Origin: Planctomycetota bacterium | GTDB taxonomy: Bacteria > Planctomycetota > Brocadiia > CAIUPP01 | Length of the DNA stretch: 64,000 nt | Assembly (NCBI GenBank): GCA_022705425.1 | Contig: JAKJEM010000014.1 | Location: 1 to 64,000 of the forward strand | Reading direction: 5' to 3' | Shown: positions 1-7,121 of the stretch, piece after piece | How positions within the stretch are numbered: position 1 is the stretch's first letter | Layout: every line of letters starts with the position of its first letter | Made by a program: the position numbers and the translations under genes | Notes under the pieces: generated by a model | What the model saw: only the letters and a program-made list of their open reading frames with translations | The model's database searches: none | What the model was told of the DNA's origin: nothing

Positions 1-332
1 CCGCCGGTAACGCGCTCATGGCGGTCTGCCGGACACCAGAAGTCAATCACCCGGTCGTAGCGGCGCGTCATCCCGTAGGCGCGCAGCGGGATCGGGCCGC
101 CCATTGCACGGCGCCGCAGTCGCGGCGCGCGGCGGGGCGGCTCGCCGTCGGTGCGTCCGAAGGGGATCACGCGGTCGAGGTCCGACGCCAGGCGCAGCAA
201 AGGAACAAAGGGCTCCATGCACAGGTACGTAATCTGCGCCTCCGGGTACCGCCGCCGCAGGCCGCGCACGGCGAACAGGGTGCAGAGCACATCGCCCCAC
301 CCGCCGCACTCTCGCACCACCAGAATCTTCAT
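1..332 (-). CDS. GT9/heptosyltransferase-like glycosyltransferase, 3' end outside window
   Basis: The first 110 residues of a minus-strand gene whose end lies beyond the window. The N-terminus MKILVVRECGGWGDVL, followed by an LRRRYPEAQITYL stretch, is the first beta-alpha-beta unit typical of family 9 (ADP-heptose:LPS heptosyltransferase-like) glycosyltransferases, whose glycine-rich loop binds the nucleotide sugar. The ATG is preceded by GGGAGAG about 8 nt upstream. It follows the tail tube gene in the same direction, so it belongs to the prophage late operon although it is not a structural gene. It might glycosylate virion or host surface material; that role is inference. The acceptor-binding C-terminal half is not visible, so family assignment rests on the N-terminus only. 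Confidence 0.6.
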   Translation of the reverse strand, partial: MKILVVRECGGWGDVLCTLFAVRGLRRRYPEAQITYLCMEPFVPLLRLASDLDRVIPFGRTDGEPPRRAPRLRRRAMGGPIPLRAYGMTRRYDRVIDFWCPADRHERVTG

Positions 333-353
333 GTCGAGGCTCTCCCGCTCTAA

Positions 354-394
354 GAGGGGCGCAAGCGCTCCCGGAGAGGGGCGCACTCGCTCCC
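354..394. repeat. Two palindromic repeat units between prophage genes
   Basis: Two adjacent units of the family whose core is GAGGGGCGC-(n)-GCGCTCCC lie between the tail tube gene and the GT9-like gene. The first has AA in the loop. The second reads GCGCACTCGCTCCC. They can form GC-rich hairpins but lack a T-tract, so they are not ordinary terminators. Confidence 0.7.
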
Positions 395-402
395 ATCGTG
401 AC

Positions 403-1323
403 TCAGGCGCTGAACACCTGGATTTCGTCGCGCGCCTCCGGCAGGCTTGCAAAGGCTTCAAACTTGACGGGCATCTCCAGCGCCGCGTCCTTCGCCAGTT
501 TGGCGTGTCCGGCCGCCAGGCGGCAGTAGGGCAGCGAAATCACGACGGTCGAAAGGCCGTTCGTGAAGGTTGCCTGGAAGAGCGCGTAGGCGTCGTCGCG
601 CCAGACGGCCAGCACGGACGCGCGCGTCGCCGCGTTCCAGTCCAGCGTCAGTTCGCCGGAAACCTCGCGCTTGCCCACCACCGGCAGCGCCAGCCGCGTC
701 CGCGAGCAGCGGAAAACGCTTTCATCGAGCTTGTTCGCGATCGAAAGCTTGAACGCCTTGACCTGCACGGACGCGCCGCCGATCTGAAAATCGCTGCCGG
801 CGTGCACCAGCGGGATCTCGACGTCATAGACGGGCGTGCCGAAGTCCTCCTCGGCGCCGGCGGCAAATCCTGCGGCCACGCACTCGAAACCGCCGGCGAG
901 CGCCTGGGCGCTGTCGCTGCTTTCCAGGTCCAGCCGCGTCAGCTTACAGCCGGAGAAGACGCCCGCCTCGCCGCCGGCCTTCTTGACGGCGGTAAAGCTC
1001 GGCAGGTCGTCGGAAGGATAGCCCGATCCGCCGCCGTAGCCGCCGAGCGCCAGCGGCAGCAGAAAGGAGAGCTCCGCCCGGCGCAGGGCGGACATCCGCG
1101 TCCCGCCGCGCGGATCGAGCGTCGTCGGGGCGGACCCGGTCTTCGCGCGCGACCGGCTGCCGGTGATGCCGTCCGAGTTGAACCAGTTGCGCGTTTCGTC
1201 GAAGCTGTCGCTCTCGATTTCGAGGTACTTCGTCGGCGGCGTGACGGCGTCGTTGAAGGACGACTCGACGGCCAGTCCCAGCCCGCCGTCATACCCGGAC
1301 TCCACGGTGTGCGTTTCACCCAT
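403..1323 (-). CDS. Phage tail tube protein (probable)
   Basis: 306 residues. The start is the ATG at 1323, preceded by AAGGAG six nt upstream. The protein opens with a GETHTVESGYDGGLG segment and is rich in beta-prone stretches with alternating polar residues, as in siphophage tail tube proteins. Its place directly after the two connector proteins is where the tail tube gene sits in non-contractile Mu-like phages. No sheath gene precedes it, which argues for a siphovirus. No catalytic motif is present. The family call rests mainly on gene order and size, so a minor tail protein remains possible. Confidence 0.6.
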   Translation of the reverse strand: MGETHTVESGYDGGLGLAVESSFNDAVTPPTKYLEIESDSFDETRNWFNSDGITGSRSRAKTGSAPTTLDPRGGTRMSALRRAELSFLLPLALGGYGGGSGYPSDDLPSFTAVKKAGGEAGVFSGCKLTRLDLESSDSAQALAGGFECVAAGFAAGAEEDFGTPVYDVEIPLVHAGSDFQIGGASVQVKAFKLSIANKLDESVFRCSRTRLALPVVGKREVSGELTLDWNAATRASVLAVWRDDAYALFQATFTNGLSTVVISLPYCRLAAGHAKLAKDAALEMPVKFEAFASLPEARDEIQVFSA

Positions 1324-1340
1324 GACCGTCTCCTTAAACC

Positions 1341-1841
1341 CTAGGCCGCCAGGTTGCGCCGAAACACCAGGGCGACCGTAAACTCCATCTTCCAGGCGAC
1401 GCGCACCAGGCGCTCCTCGCCGTCGGCGGCCACACTTTTCCCGTAGGTGTCGCTGACCGGCCCGGCGCCGGGACGGCACAGGTACAGTCCCGTGGCGGCG
1501 GCGCCGAAACGGTCCGACTTGAAGCGCGTCATCAGCGCCTTCACCACCAGCGCCCACAGGTCCACCACCGCGTCCGAGTTCTCGTCCTGGACGCGGACAT
1601 CGAACAGGAGGTTCAGCGTCACGTCGTGCGACACGTTCGTGGCGGCCGGCAGCGCGCCGTCGCCGAATCCGGGGATGCAGGCGATCATCGGACAGTCGCT
1701 GCCGGTGATCTCCACGGGATGCTTGGCCCCCAGGTCGTAGAGGTACCAGTGCCCGCCGTTCGCGGCCATATACGCGGCGACGGCGGTGTCCGCCTTGAGC
1801 GCGGACAGCGCGGCCCGATAGCCTGTGGTGGCAAAGCTCAT
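1341..1841 (-). CDS. Head-tail connector / tail completion protein (Mu gp37-like position)
   Basis: 166 residues. The ATG at 1841 overlaps the stop of the upstream gp36-like gene (ATGA), with GGAG upstream. The N-terminus SFATTGYRAALSALKADTAVAAYM and the later FDVRVQDENSDAVVDL stretch resemble the small minor tail/completion proteins that join neck to tail. It lies between a gp36-like adaptor and the tail tube, exactly where such a protein is expected. The C-terminus ends FRRNLAA without repeat-derived sequence. Function is inferred from size and order, as I see no diagnostic motif. Confidence 0.5.
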   Translation of the reverse strand: MSFATTGYRAALSALKADTAVAAYMAANGGHWYLYDLGAKHPVEITGSDCPMIACIPGFGDGALPAATNVSHDVTLNLLFDVRVQDENSDAVVDLWALVVKALMTRFKSDRFGAAATGLYLCRPGAGPVSDTYGKSVAADGEERLVRVAWKMEFTVALVFRRNLAA

Positions 1842-2290
1842 GACGGTTCGCTCCACGGCGCGCGCCCCGGAGAGGCGCGGCGTTCCGCCGCTGCCGGATT
1901 TCCGACGCGCGGCGCATTGCCGTGACGCCGGGCGAGGATCGCGCCGGTCGCGGAGACCAGCCCGTCGGCGATCACGCGGTCCTTCATCTCGCGCGCCTCC
2001 AACTTCAGCGCCCCGATCAGGTTGACGTTACCCGTCCCGTCGCGGCTGAACTTGTACGCCAGCAGCAGGGCGGATCCGAGGCGCTCGGCGATCTGCGCGA
2101 CCATCGGCGCCGTCGCAAAGGACGGCGACGCAACGTCGTAGTGCCGCGCAAACCAGGCGTTGACCTGGGCGTCCGCCGCCGCCTCCGCCTTCGCCACGTC
2201 GGCGGCGGTCAGGCCGTGCTGCGCGTTCGTCACCAGCGGGTCCAGATTCTTCAGGAATCCCTGTCCGACCGTCAGCGTCGCGTAACTCAT
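1838..2290 (-). CDS. Mu gp36-like (DUF1320) head-tail adaptor
   Basis: 150 residues with an all-helical N-terminal half. The AAADAQVNAWFARHYDV segment and the following QIAERLGSALLLAYKF helix match the pattern of DUF1320/gp36 proteins, in which a helix-rich adaptor sits between capsid and tail. The start is ATG at 2290 with AAGGG upstream. The last roughly 25 residues (from about GNAPRVGNPAAAERRASPG) are encoded by a palindromic repeat unit at 1872-1895, so the natural C-terminus has apparently been replaced or extended. It precedes the tail completion gene with a 4-nt overlap. Confidence 0.55.
   Translation of the reverse strand: MSYATLTVGQGFLKNLDPLVTNAQHGLTAADVAKAEAAADAQVNAWFARHYDVASPSFATAPMVAQIAERLGSALLLAYKFSRDGTGNVNLIGALKLEAREMKDRVIADGLVSATGAILARRHGNAPRVGNPAAAERRASPGRAPWSEPS
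1872..1895. repeat. Palindromic repeat unit within gp36-like gene
   Basis: The unit GAGGCGCGGCGTTCCGCC continues to CGCTGCC. On the minus strand the stem is GCGGCG-GAA-CGCCGC (6-bp stem, 3-nt loop). It encodes part of the C-terminus of the gp36-like protein. Confidence 0.7.
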
Positions 2291-2304
2291 GTCCGTTTCC
2301 CTTG

Positions 2305-2375
2305 GCGCCGTAGCGCGCCTCTTCGGCAGCGCCGTAGCGCGCCTCTTCGGCAGCGCCGTAGCGCGCCTCTTTCGG
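2305..2375. repeat. Tandem array of three 24-bp palindromic units
   Basis: Three consecutive units start at 2305, 2329 and 2353, each GCGCCGTAGCGCGCCTC followed by a TTCGGCA-type linker. The period is exactly 24 bp. Each unit contains a GCGC-CGTA-GCGC stem-loop. The array fills most of the gap between the capsid gene and the gp36-like gene. Confidence 0.9.
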
Positions 2376-2447
2376 CCTCCGCCGCCGGCTTTGAGGGGGA
2401 GAGCGGCCCTCGCCGCCGGCGACGGAGCGCCGGAACACTGAAGCCCT

Positions 2448-3452
2448 CTACGGCGTCACATCGGCGTATATGATCGCGTCGGGCACCTTCAGCCGCGGGA
2501 TGAAGACGTCCCCGTCGGTGATCTGGTAGCCCGCCGGATCGGCCTTCAGGACGGTGTAGGCGTGCATCCCGAAGACCTCCTGAAGCTGCGTCTCGCCCAA
2601 GGGCAGGATCATCGTGCTGCCTTCGAGCAGGTCCACCCAGTCCGTCGTCGGGTCCGGCGCCAGGATGACCTTGTCGTCGAGGATGTAGCGCGTGGCGCTG
2701 CCGCCCTTCGGCGTGTAGGTCGCGCCGTAGATGTGCCAGGTCAGCCCGTGGAAGCTGGTGATGTACCCGTCGCGTCCGATCTGCGCCTTGTAGTCGGCCG
2801 TGCCCAGGAAGTCCTTCACCTTGGTGTTGTTCATCAGGTACTTCATCACCGACCGGTTGCACCAGGCGTGCGTCGGGGTGAAGCCGCTGTCCTTTTCGAC
2901 CAGGTCTATCCAGGCGTCGAGGTCCGCCGGAATGTCCGTCTCCGCCGTCGCCCAGCTCGCCTGCGCCGTCGGTTTGTGCGTCCCGGCGACCTTGTAGTCC
3001 ACGGCGGCCTTGACGTCGTCCTCGGCGATCGTCAGCGTGCCGGTCAGCATCTGCGCCACGGCCAGGTTGCGGAAGCGCGCGCGGCGCCGGTCGAGGTCCC
3101 GCAGCTCGCGGGCGATCTGAGCCTGGGCGTTCGTCCGCCGCGTGCCGGGTTCGCGCAGCCCGGCCAGCAGCGCGCCGGGCAGCATCTTGTGCTCCGCCAC
3201 CACGATGCAGCGCCCGGCCACCTGGCCCATCGGGGCCAGCGCCACGCGCTTGGACGGGGCGTCGCTCGCCTTCGGCGTCGCCACGTTTGCGCTCGCCTTC
3301 TCGATGTCGTACGCGAATGCCTCCCCGTTGATCCGCTGCGCCGGACCGGGGCAGAAGAAGTCCACCAGCCGCGTCTCGTTGCCGTACTTGAACTGCTCCA
3401 CGGCGGCCGTCATGGCGATGTAGTCCAGAACGTCCAGTTCTCCGAGTCCCAT
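2448..3452 (-). CDS. Major capsid protein, lambda gpE-like
   Basis: 334 residues, near the 341 of lambda gpE. The pattern fits that fold: an N-terminal arm ending QFKYGNETRLVDFF, a polar middle containing RELRDLDRRRARFRNLAVAQM, and a C-terminal GETQLQEVFGMHAYTVLKADP stretch. It sits directly downstream of a decoration protein gene, the usual D-E order, and downstream of protease/scaffold. GGGAGA precedes the ATG at 3452. It forms the capsid shell after prohead proteolysis. Pairing a lambda-type capsid with Mu-type terminase and portal indicates a mosaic head module. Confidence 0.8.
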   Translation of the reverse strand: MGLGELDVLDYIAMTAAVEQFKYGNETRLVDFFCPGPAQRINGEAFAYDIEKASANVATPKASDAPSKRVALAPMGQVAGRCIVVAEHKMLPGALLAGLREPGTRRTNAQAQIARELRDLDRRRARFRNLAVAQMLTGTLTIAEDDVKAAVDYKVAGTHKPTAQASWATAETDIPADLDAWIDLVEKDSGFTPTHAWCNRSVMKYLMNNTKVKDFLGTADYKAQIGRDGYITSFHGLTWHIYGATYTPKGGSATRYILDDKVILAPDPTTDWVDLLEGSTMILPLGETQLQEVFGMHAYTVLKADPAGYQITDGDVFIPRLKVPDAIIYADVTP

Positions 3453-3464
3453 CGTTCATCTCCC

Positions 3465-3484
3465 GAGTGCGGTACCCCGCACTC
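3465..3484. repeat. Hairpin GAGTGCGG-TACC-CCGCACTC upstream of capsid gene
   Basis: A perfect 8-bp stem with a TACC tetraloop lies just upstream of the capsid start. It is a close variant of the prophage hairpin family GTGCGCGG-N4-CCGCGCAC. Confidence 0.7.
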
Positions 3485-3585
3485 TCTTCTCCGGGAGGGA
3501 CGGCGCTTGAATGTCCGTCCATCCGTCGGAAACCGTCACCTTGCCAGTTTGTTGTTCGTCGTCCGCCGTCCGTCGTCTTACGTCG

Positions 3586-3981
3586 TCAGTCGAACAGGAT
3601 CGCCACGAGATCCGCCTTGGCCGCCGCGTCGCAGCCGATCAGCGCGCTTTCGTCCACGCGCCCGTGCACGACGCCGATCGCGCTCGCGTCCACGGCGTTT
3701 CCGTCCTCGTCCACCACGCGCACCTGATCCTTCAGGATGCACGCGGCAACTTCCGTCCCGTCCACGGCGCTGGGGTCGTACTGCGCGTACTTGCCCGAGT
3801 CCGTGATCTTGCCGAGCACCAGGCCCGGGCGCAGCGTCGTCGTCCGGTGGGTATTCCCGGAATCGCGCGCGGCGGCGGCGATGGTGATGCCCTTCTCGAT
3901 CACGTGCGGATCGAGCAGGAACTCGGTGGGCGTGCGCGAACGCTCCGCGCCGAAACCCACGTTCGGGTGCTTTCGTTCCAC
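3586..3981 (-). CDS. Head decoration protein, lambda gpD-like
   Basis: 131 residues, the size of the HDPD/gpD family. These small beta-rich trimeric proteins cap the expanded capsid lattice. The central stretch TTTLRPGLVLGKITDSGKYAQYDPSA is the family hallmark (a LRPGxVLGKxT-type turn followed by GxYxxYdP). The start is GTG at 3981 with AAAGGAG seven nt upstream. The ATG-less start and the position between protease/scaffold and capsid match the lambda-like order. Later residues DESALIGCDAAAKADLVAILF are typical of the end of the domain. Confidence is high because motif, length and context agree. Confidence 0.85.
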   Translation of the reverse strand: MERKHPNVGFGAERSRTPTEFLLDPHVIEKGITIAAAARDSGNTHRTTTLRPGLVLGKITDSGKYAQYDPSAVDGTEVAACILKDQVRVVDEDGNAVDASAIGVVHGRVDESALIGCDAAAKADLVAILFD

Positions 3982-4077
3982 GTCTCACTCCTTTGCGTTT
4001 GTTCGGTGTGGCGCAACCGAGGGTGCGCGCGCGCGCACCAGCATCGCTTGCGTTCATCTCACAGCCGAGGGCGCAGC

Positions 4078-4123
4078 GTGCGCGGTACGCCGCGCACTCC
4101 GCTGATGCGCCGTAGCGCGCCCC
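4078..4123. repeat. Palindromic repeats between scaffold and decoration genes
   Basis: A perfect GTGCGCGG-TACG-CCGCGCAC hairpin at 4078-4097 is followed by a GCGCCGTAGCGCGCCCC unit at 4107-4123. The second unit reaches the stop of the protease/scaffold gene. Two different repeat families are juxtaposed here. Confidence 0.8.
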
Positions 4124-5274
4124 TACGGCTGCACCATTCCCGCCAGCTTCTTGCCGCGGGCAACGCGGTCCTCGGGCTTCTCCTCGGCCTCGCCGCCCGG
4201 GTTCTCGATGGCGCGCAGCTTCGTCCGTTCGGTCAGATCGAGCGCCGCGCCGCGGGGCAGCGTCGCCATGATCCGCTCAAACGCGCCGGCGGCGTTGACC
4301 GGCTTATCGCCGGAGCGGAGCTGCACGCGCCGCCCGCTCGTCAGCAGCAGCCGGGCGTCCTCCTCCATCGCCGGCAGCAGCTTGCCCTCGGCCTTGAGCT
4401 GCGCGACCTTCGACTCCGCGCCTTCGCCGATCATCCGGTCCAGGTCGGCGCGCAGTTGGAGGACTTCGGGGTCCTTCGGTTCCTTGTCCTGGCCGGGCTT
4501 GCCGGCACGCAACGTTTCGACCTCGGAGCGAAGCTGCGTCACCTCGCCGTCGAGTTTCGTGCAGCGCGCAATCGCCTGGTCCCGCTCGCTCTTCGCCTGG
4601 CGCAAAGCCGTCTTCTCCTGGCCGCCCAGCTTCTCCTTCAACGCCGCCAACAGCGCCTCGTCGGTGCACGACGGATCGCACCCCGCGAGCGCGCACACGT
4701 CCTCCCTGAATCCCATGTCCGTTCCGCCTTTCCGTAGAAACACAATTCCGTCCGGCACAGCGCCGGACCTTGCCGCAAGTCGCTCGAAGTTGCTCTGGCC
4801 GCTGACTCTGGCGCGAGTACAGGGCGCCACGTGCTCGATACACTCCCCATAGTTCTTGCCGTCGCCGGCGACAAAAGCGGGGTTGACGGACAAACTCACC
4901 TCGGTGACGGTCGAGCCGATGCGGTTCTGATCCTCAGCGCGCGGAACCTCCAACTCGACGTACAGCGTGTCGCCGATGCGCTCCATCGCGCGGACGAAGC
5001 CCGCGTTGTCCCGGCTGTCGTCGCTATGGTCGTAAGGTGCGTCCACTTTGATTCCGGCGGCCTTCATCACGCGGAACCGTTCGCACCATCGGTCCATCCG
5101 CTCCGGCGTAACCTCGATCGCCTTCCCGCCCGACGTCCACCAGGTGCCGGTCCGAATCACGTCCTTGCGGAAGACGCCCGGAGTGACGGTCTTGAAGTTG
5201 TCCTGCCGGTCTTCCTGGATGCCGTAACGCAGCATCGTCGGGAGCGCAACGGACGCGCCCATCTCCGCGCTCAT
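4123..5274 (-). CDS. Phage protease/scaffold protein (Mu gpI/gp32-like)
   Basis: 383 residues. The N-terminal domain (about 1-170) contains DAPYDHSDDSRDNAGFV and EVSLSVNPAFV, the pattern of Mu I-type head maturation proteases, where a His and a Ser serve catalysis. The C-terminal half, from about residue 190, is a charged coiled coil (EKTALRQAKSERDQAIARC onward) typical of the fused scaffold. The start is ATG at 5274, overlapping the upstream stop by 4 nt, with AAGGAG upstream. It cleaves scaffold and capsid during prohead maturation. The position just before decoration and capsid genes supports this. Confidence 0.8.
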   Translation of the reverse strand: MSAEMGASVALPTMLRYGIQEDRQDNFKTVTPGVFRKDVIRTGTWWTSGGKAIEVTPERMDRWCERFRVMKAAGIKVDAPYDHSDDSRDNAGFVRAMERIGDTLYVELEVPRAEDQNRIGSTVTEVSLSVNPAFVAGDGKNYGECIEHVAPCTRARVSGQSNFERLAARSGAVPDGIVFLRKGGTDMGFREDVCALAGCDPSCTDEALLAALKEKLGGQEKTALRQAKSERDQAIARCTKLDGEVTQLRSEVETLRAGKPGQDKEPKDPEVLQLRADLDRMIGEGAESKVAQLKAEGKLLPAMEEDARLLLTSGRRVQLRSGDKPVNAAGAFERIMATLPRGAALDLTERTKLRAIENPGGEAEEKPEDRVARGKKLAGMVQP

Positions 5275-6146
5275 CTCGTCGTCTCCTTGAATCCGAGTTG
5301 TTCGAGGTGTCCGTTCGTGATATCGGACGTCCCAGCGCGATGCTGTTCCGCTGCCAGGCAAGGCTTGAGCAGGTCCCACTTATCGAAGGGAACCTCAGGG
5401 GCCGACGGGCCGAGGAGCGGCTTGGCGCTTTCGATGCCGCGCAGATTCGCCAGGAACGCCGCGCGGTAGACCATCACGAGATATCCCATCACGCCCAGCA
5501 GCACCGCGCAGATCGCCCCCAGGCCGATCCAGCCGATCAACACGTCGTGCTGCGCGAACGCGACGGCGACCACGGCGCCGGAGATGCCGGCGCCGGCCAT
5601 ATACAACCCGACGTTCCCCGGCACGAGCCACTTGACGATCCCGCCGATGACGAACAGCAGCAGCGACAGGCCGAGGAAGCCGGCGAAGATGTACTGCTGC
5701 GCCCGGAGGCCATGGTCGCGGTACTCCGCGCCCCTCGCCGCGCGCGCCGGGGCTACCGCCCGATGGGCGGGCGTTGCGTGCGCGTCGCGCGCGTCGTGCG
5801 CGTCGCGCGCGGTACTCCGCGCACTCGGGATGTCGGCCTGAATGGGACGGGCCTGCGGGATCACGCGGCATCCGGCCAGGACACACAGAACAACGACGGC
5901 GACGGCCGCGCAACAGGGCCAGGAACGCGCAGAAACGTCCCTTCCGGGCGCGCAAATCGTCTGGCGGCGGTGGCAGGTCACCCCCGCGCGCAAGCCCTCT
6001 ATCGGCAGCGCAACGGCTGCGCTGCACAGGCGCTGCGCTGCAGCGCAGCCGTTGCGCAGCACCGATGTAGCGCGCCTCTTCGGCAGCGCCGTAGCGCGCC
6101 TCTTCGGCAGCGCCGTAGCGCGCCTCTTTTCGCGCTCTGCGTTCAT
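5271..6146 (-). CDS. Prophage membrane protein with lipobox-like segment and repeat-derived N-terminus
   Basis: 291 residues if translated from ATG 6146, which overlaps the stop of the G-like gene (ATGA). The first roughly 45 residues (ERRATALPKRRATALPKRRAT and on) come entirely from palindromic repeat DNA. Downstream, AVVVLCVLAGC resembles a lipoprotein signal with a lipobox Cys. After a low-complexity AHDARDAHA stretch there are about three membrane segments (QQYIFAGFLGLSLLLFVIGGIV; VGLYMAGAGISGAVVAVAF; IGLGAICAVLLGVMGYLVMV). It could be a holin-like or superinfection protein; neither is shown. I see no alternative start close to the lipobox, so the real N-terminus is uncertain. Confidence 0.5.
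   Translation of the reverse strand: MNAEREKRRATALPKRRATALPKRRATSVLRNGCAAAQRLCSAAVALPIEGLRAGVTCHRRQTICAPGRDVSARSWPCCAAVAVVVLCVLAGCRVIPQARPIQADIPSARSTARDAHDARDAHATPAHRAVAPARAARGAEYRDHGLRAQQYIFAGFLGLSLLLFVIGGIVKWLVPGNVGLYMAGAGISGAVVAVAFAQHDVLIGWIGLGAICAVLLGVMGYLVMVYRAAFLANLRGIESAKPLLGPSAPEVPFDKWDLLKPCLAAEQHRAGTSDITNGHLEQLGFKETTR
5778..5824. repeat. Palindromic repeat cluster inside membrane protein gene
   Basis: GTGCGCGTCGCGCGC occurs twice in a row, leading into GCGCGCGG-TACT-CCGCGCAC at 5805-5824, a member of the 8-bp-stem hairpin family. The segment is translated as the RDAHDARDAHA-type low-complexity part of the membrane protein. Confidence 0.75.
6008..6128. repeat. Composite palindromic element: 18-bp perfect stem plus three tandem units
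   Basis: GCGCAACGGCTGCGCTGC at 6008-6025 pairs perfectly with its reverse complement at 6040-6057, leaving a 14-nt loop that itself contains GCGCTGCGC. Three consecutive units of the GCGCCGTAGCGCGCCTC family follow (the first is a variant), again spaced 24 bp. The whole element lies at the 5' end of the membrane protein reading frame. Confidence 0.9.
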
Positions 6147-6862
6147 CCGATGGCCTTTCCAATCGCCTGGCTGAGAATGCGCGCGTACTTCGCCTGCTGC
6201 TCCGCCGTCGGCGGGACCAGAAACGGACGCGCCGGCACGCGGTAGCTCTTGCCGCGCATCTTGCGCAAGACCGCCAGCGTGCGGAAGTAGAAGGGGTTCC
6301 ACGGCGATTCCAGCCCCAGCGCCTTCCAGTTTCGGCGAGCCGTGGGCGCGCGCAGCGCGCGATACGGACCCTTCGCAAAGCCCATCCCGCGCTTGAACGG
6401 CGAAACGTTCCGCCGGAAGGTCTTGTATTCCTCCGGGCCGAACTTGAACGTCGTCGTCCCGCCGCGCTGCTGAAGCTCCGCGTAGGCCACGTCCGTGCCG
6501 ATCCGCACCGCCGCCGGGCTGAGATCGAAGACGTTCCCCGGCGCGCCGGGCGTCAGGCTCGCAAACAGCCGGTTCGTCGCGCGCAGCAGCATGATCCGGC
6601 TGCGCTTGGCCGCTACGTCCCCCTCGTCGTACAGCTTCGGCCCGCCGGGCCGCAGCACCACCGTGGTGAAGCCCAGCGCAGGCCACGGCGAGGCGCCAGG
6701 ACGGGATTTCGCGACAAAGCCCAGCCGCTGGTCCTGCAAGGCGGCGATCCCGATCGCCCGTTTCGCCTGGACAAGGGCCGGATGCCGGTCCAGCCGGCGC
6801 AGATTCACCAGCGTGTTCAGCAGCCCGGCGCTCGGCATGACTGTGACCTCGACGTCAGCCAC
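6143..6862 (-). CDS. Mu G-like virion morphogenesis protein
   Basis: 239 residues. The start is GTG at 6862, with AAGGAG eight nt upstream, rather than an earlier in-frame codon. The protein has the arrangement of phage virion morphogenesis (Mu gpG) proteins: an N-terminal LLNTLVNLRRL helix, a VRIGTDVAYAELQQRGGTT stretch matching the family YAxxQxxGG pattern, and a C-terminal VPARPFLVPP matching PARPFL. It is co-directional with the MuF gene upstream and followed with a 4-nt overlap. In Mu this protein acts in head-tail joining. Motifs and order agree well. Confidence 0.8.
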   Translation of the reverse strand: MADVEVTVMPSAGLLNTLVNLRRLDRHPALVQAKRAIGIAALQDQRLGFVAKSRPGASPWPALGFTTVVLRPGGPKLYDEGDVAAKRSRIMLLRATNRLFASLTPGAPGNVFDLSPAAVRIGTDVAYAELQQRGGTTTFKFGPEEYKTFRRNVSPFKRGMGFAKGPYRALRAPTARRNWKALGLESPWNPFYFRTLAVLRKMRGKSYRVPARPFLVPPTAEQQAKYARILSQAIGKAIG

Positions 6863-6873
6863 GCGATATCTCC

Positions 6874-6902
6874 TTGACAACGGGCCTTTGATGGGCCATA
6901 CT
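6874..6902 (+). promoter_or_regulatory. Sigma70-like promoter for the small plus-strand gene
   Basis: TTGACA at 6874-6879 is a perfect -35 box. A 17-nt spacer leads to CATACT at 6897-6902, four of six matches to TATAAT. It points against the late operon and lies just upstream of GGAGGAG and an ATG at 6921. Confidence 0.6.
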
Positions 6903-6920
6903 GCTCACGGAGGAGTTGAG

Positions 6921-7121
6921 ATGAACACCCTGAGAACGATGTGGCCGCCCCAGTACACGCGCGAGGAACGCCGTGCCCTTACGGCCCGTGTTCTCGCCGG
7001 CGACGCGGAGGCGTTCGCCATCGCGCGCGACTGGCAGGCCAGGCAGGATGTTCAGGAGTTCGGGCACGTCACTTCTCCAACAGGGCAAGCGCCCGCCGAA
7101 TCCGCCGCGTCCCCTCGTTAG
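6921..7121 (+). CDS. Small plus-strand prophage protein, antisense to the end of the MuF gene
   Basis: 66 residues read against the late operon. The ATG at 6921 has an excellent GGAGGAG six nt upstream and its own sigma70-like promoter 19 nt further up. The sequence is charged and helical (YTREERRALTARVLAGDAEAF) with no membrane segment or metal motif. Its last 53 nt overlap the 3' end of the MuF-zincin gene on the other strand. The isolated promoter and reversed orientation are typical of a lysogeny-expressed cargo gene. A link to the MuF C-terminal domain, for example as an immunity protein, is possible but only inferred. I do not recognise the family. Confidence 0.55.
   Translation: MNTLRTMWPPQYTREERRALTARVLAGDAEAFAIARDWQARQDVQEFGHVTSPTGQAPAESAASPR

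Noticed and set aside
151-1344. Long plus-strand open frame across the tail tube gene
   Set aside because: It is the antisense of a well-supported minus-strand gene, rich in Arg and His with no ribosome site. Such mirror frames are expected in GC-rich DNA.
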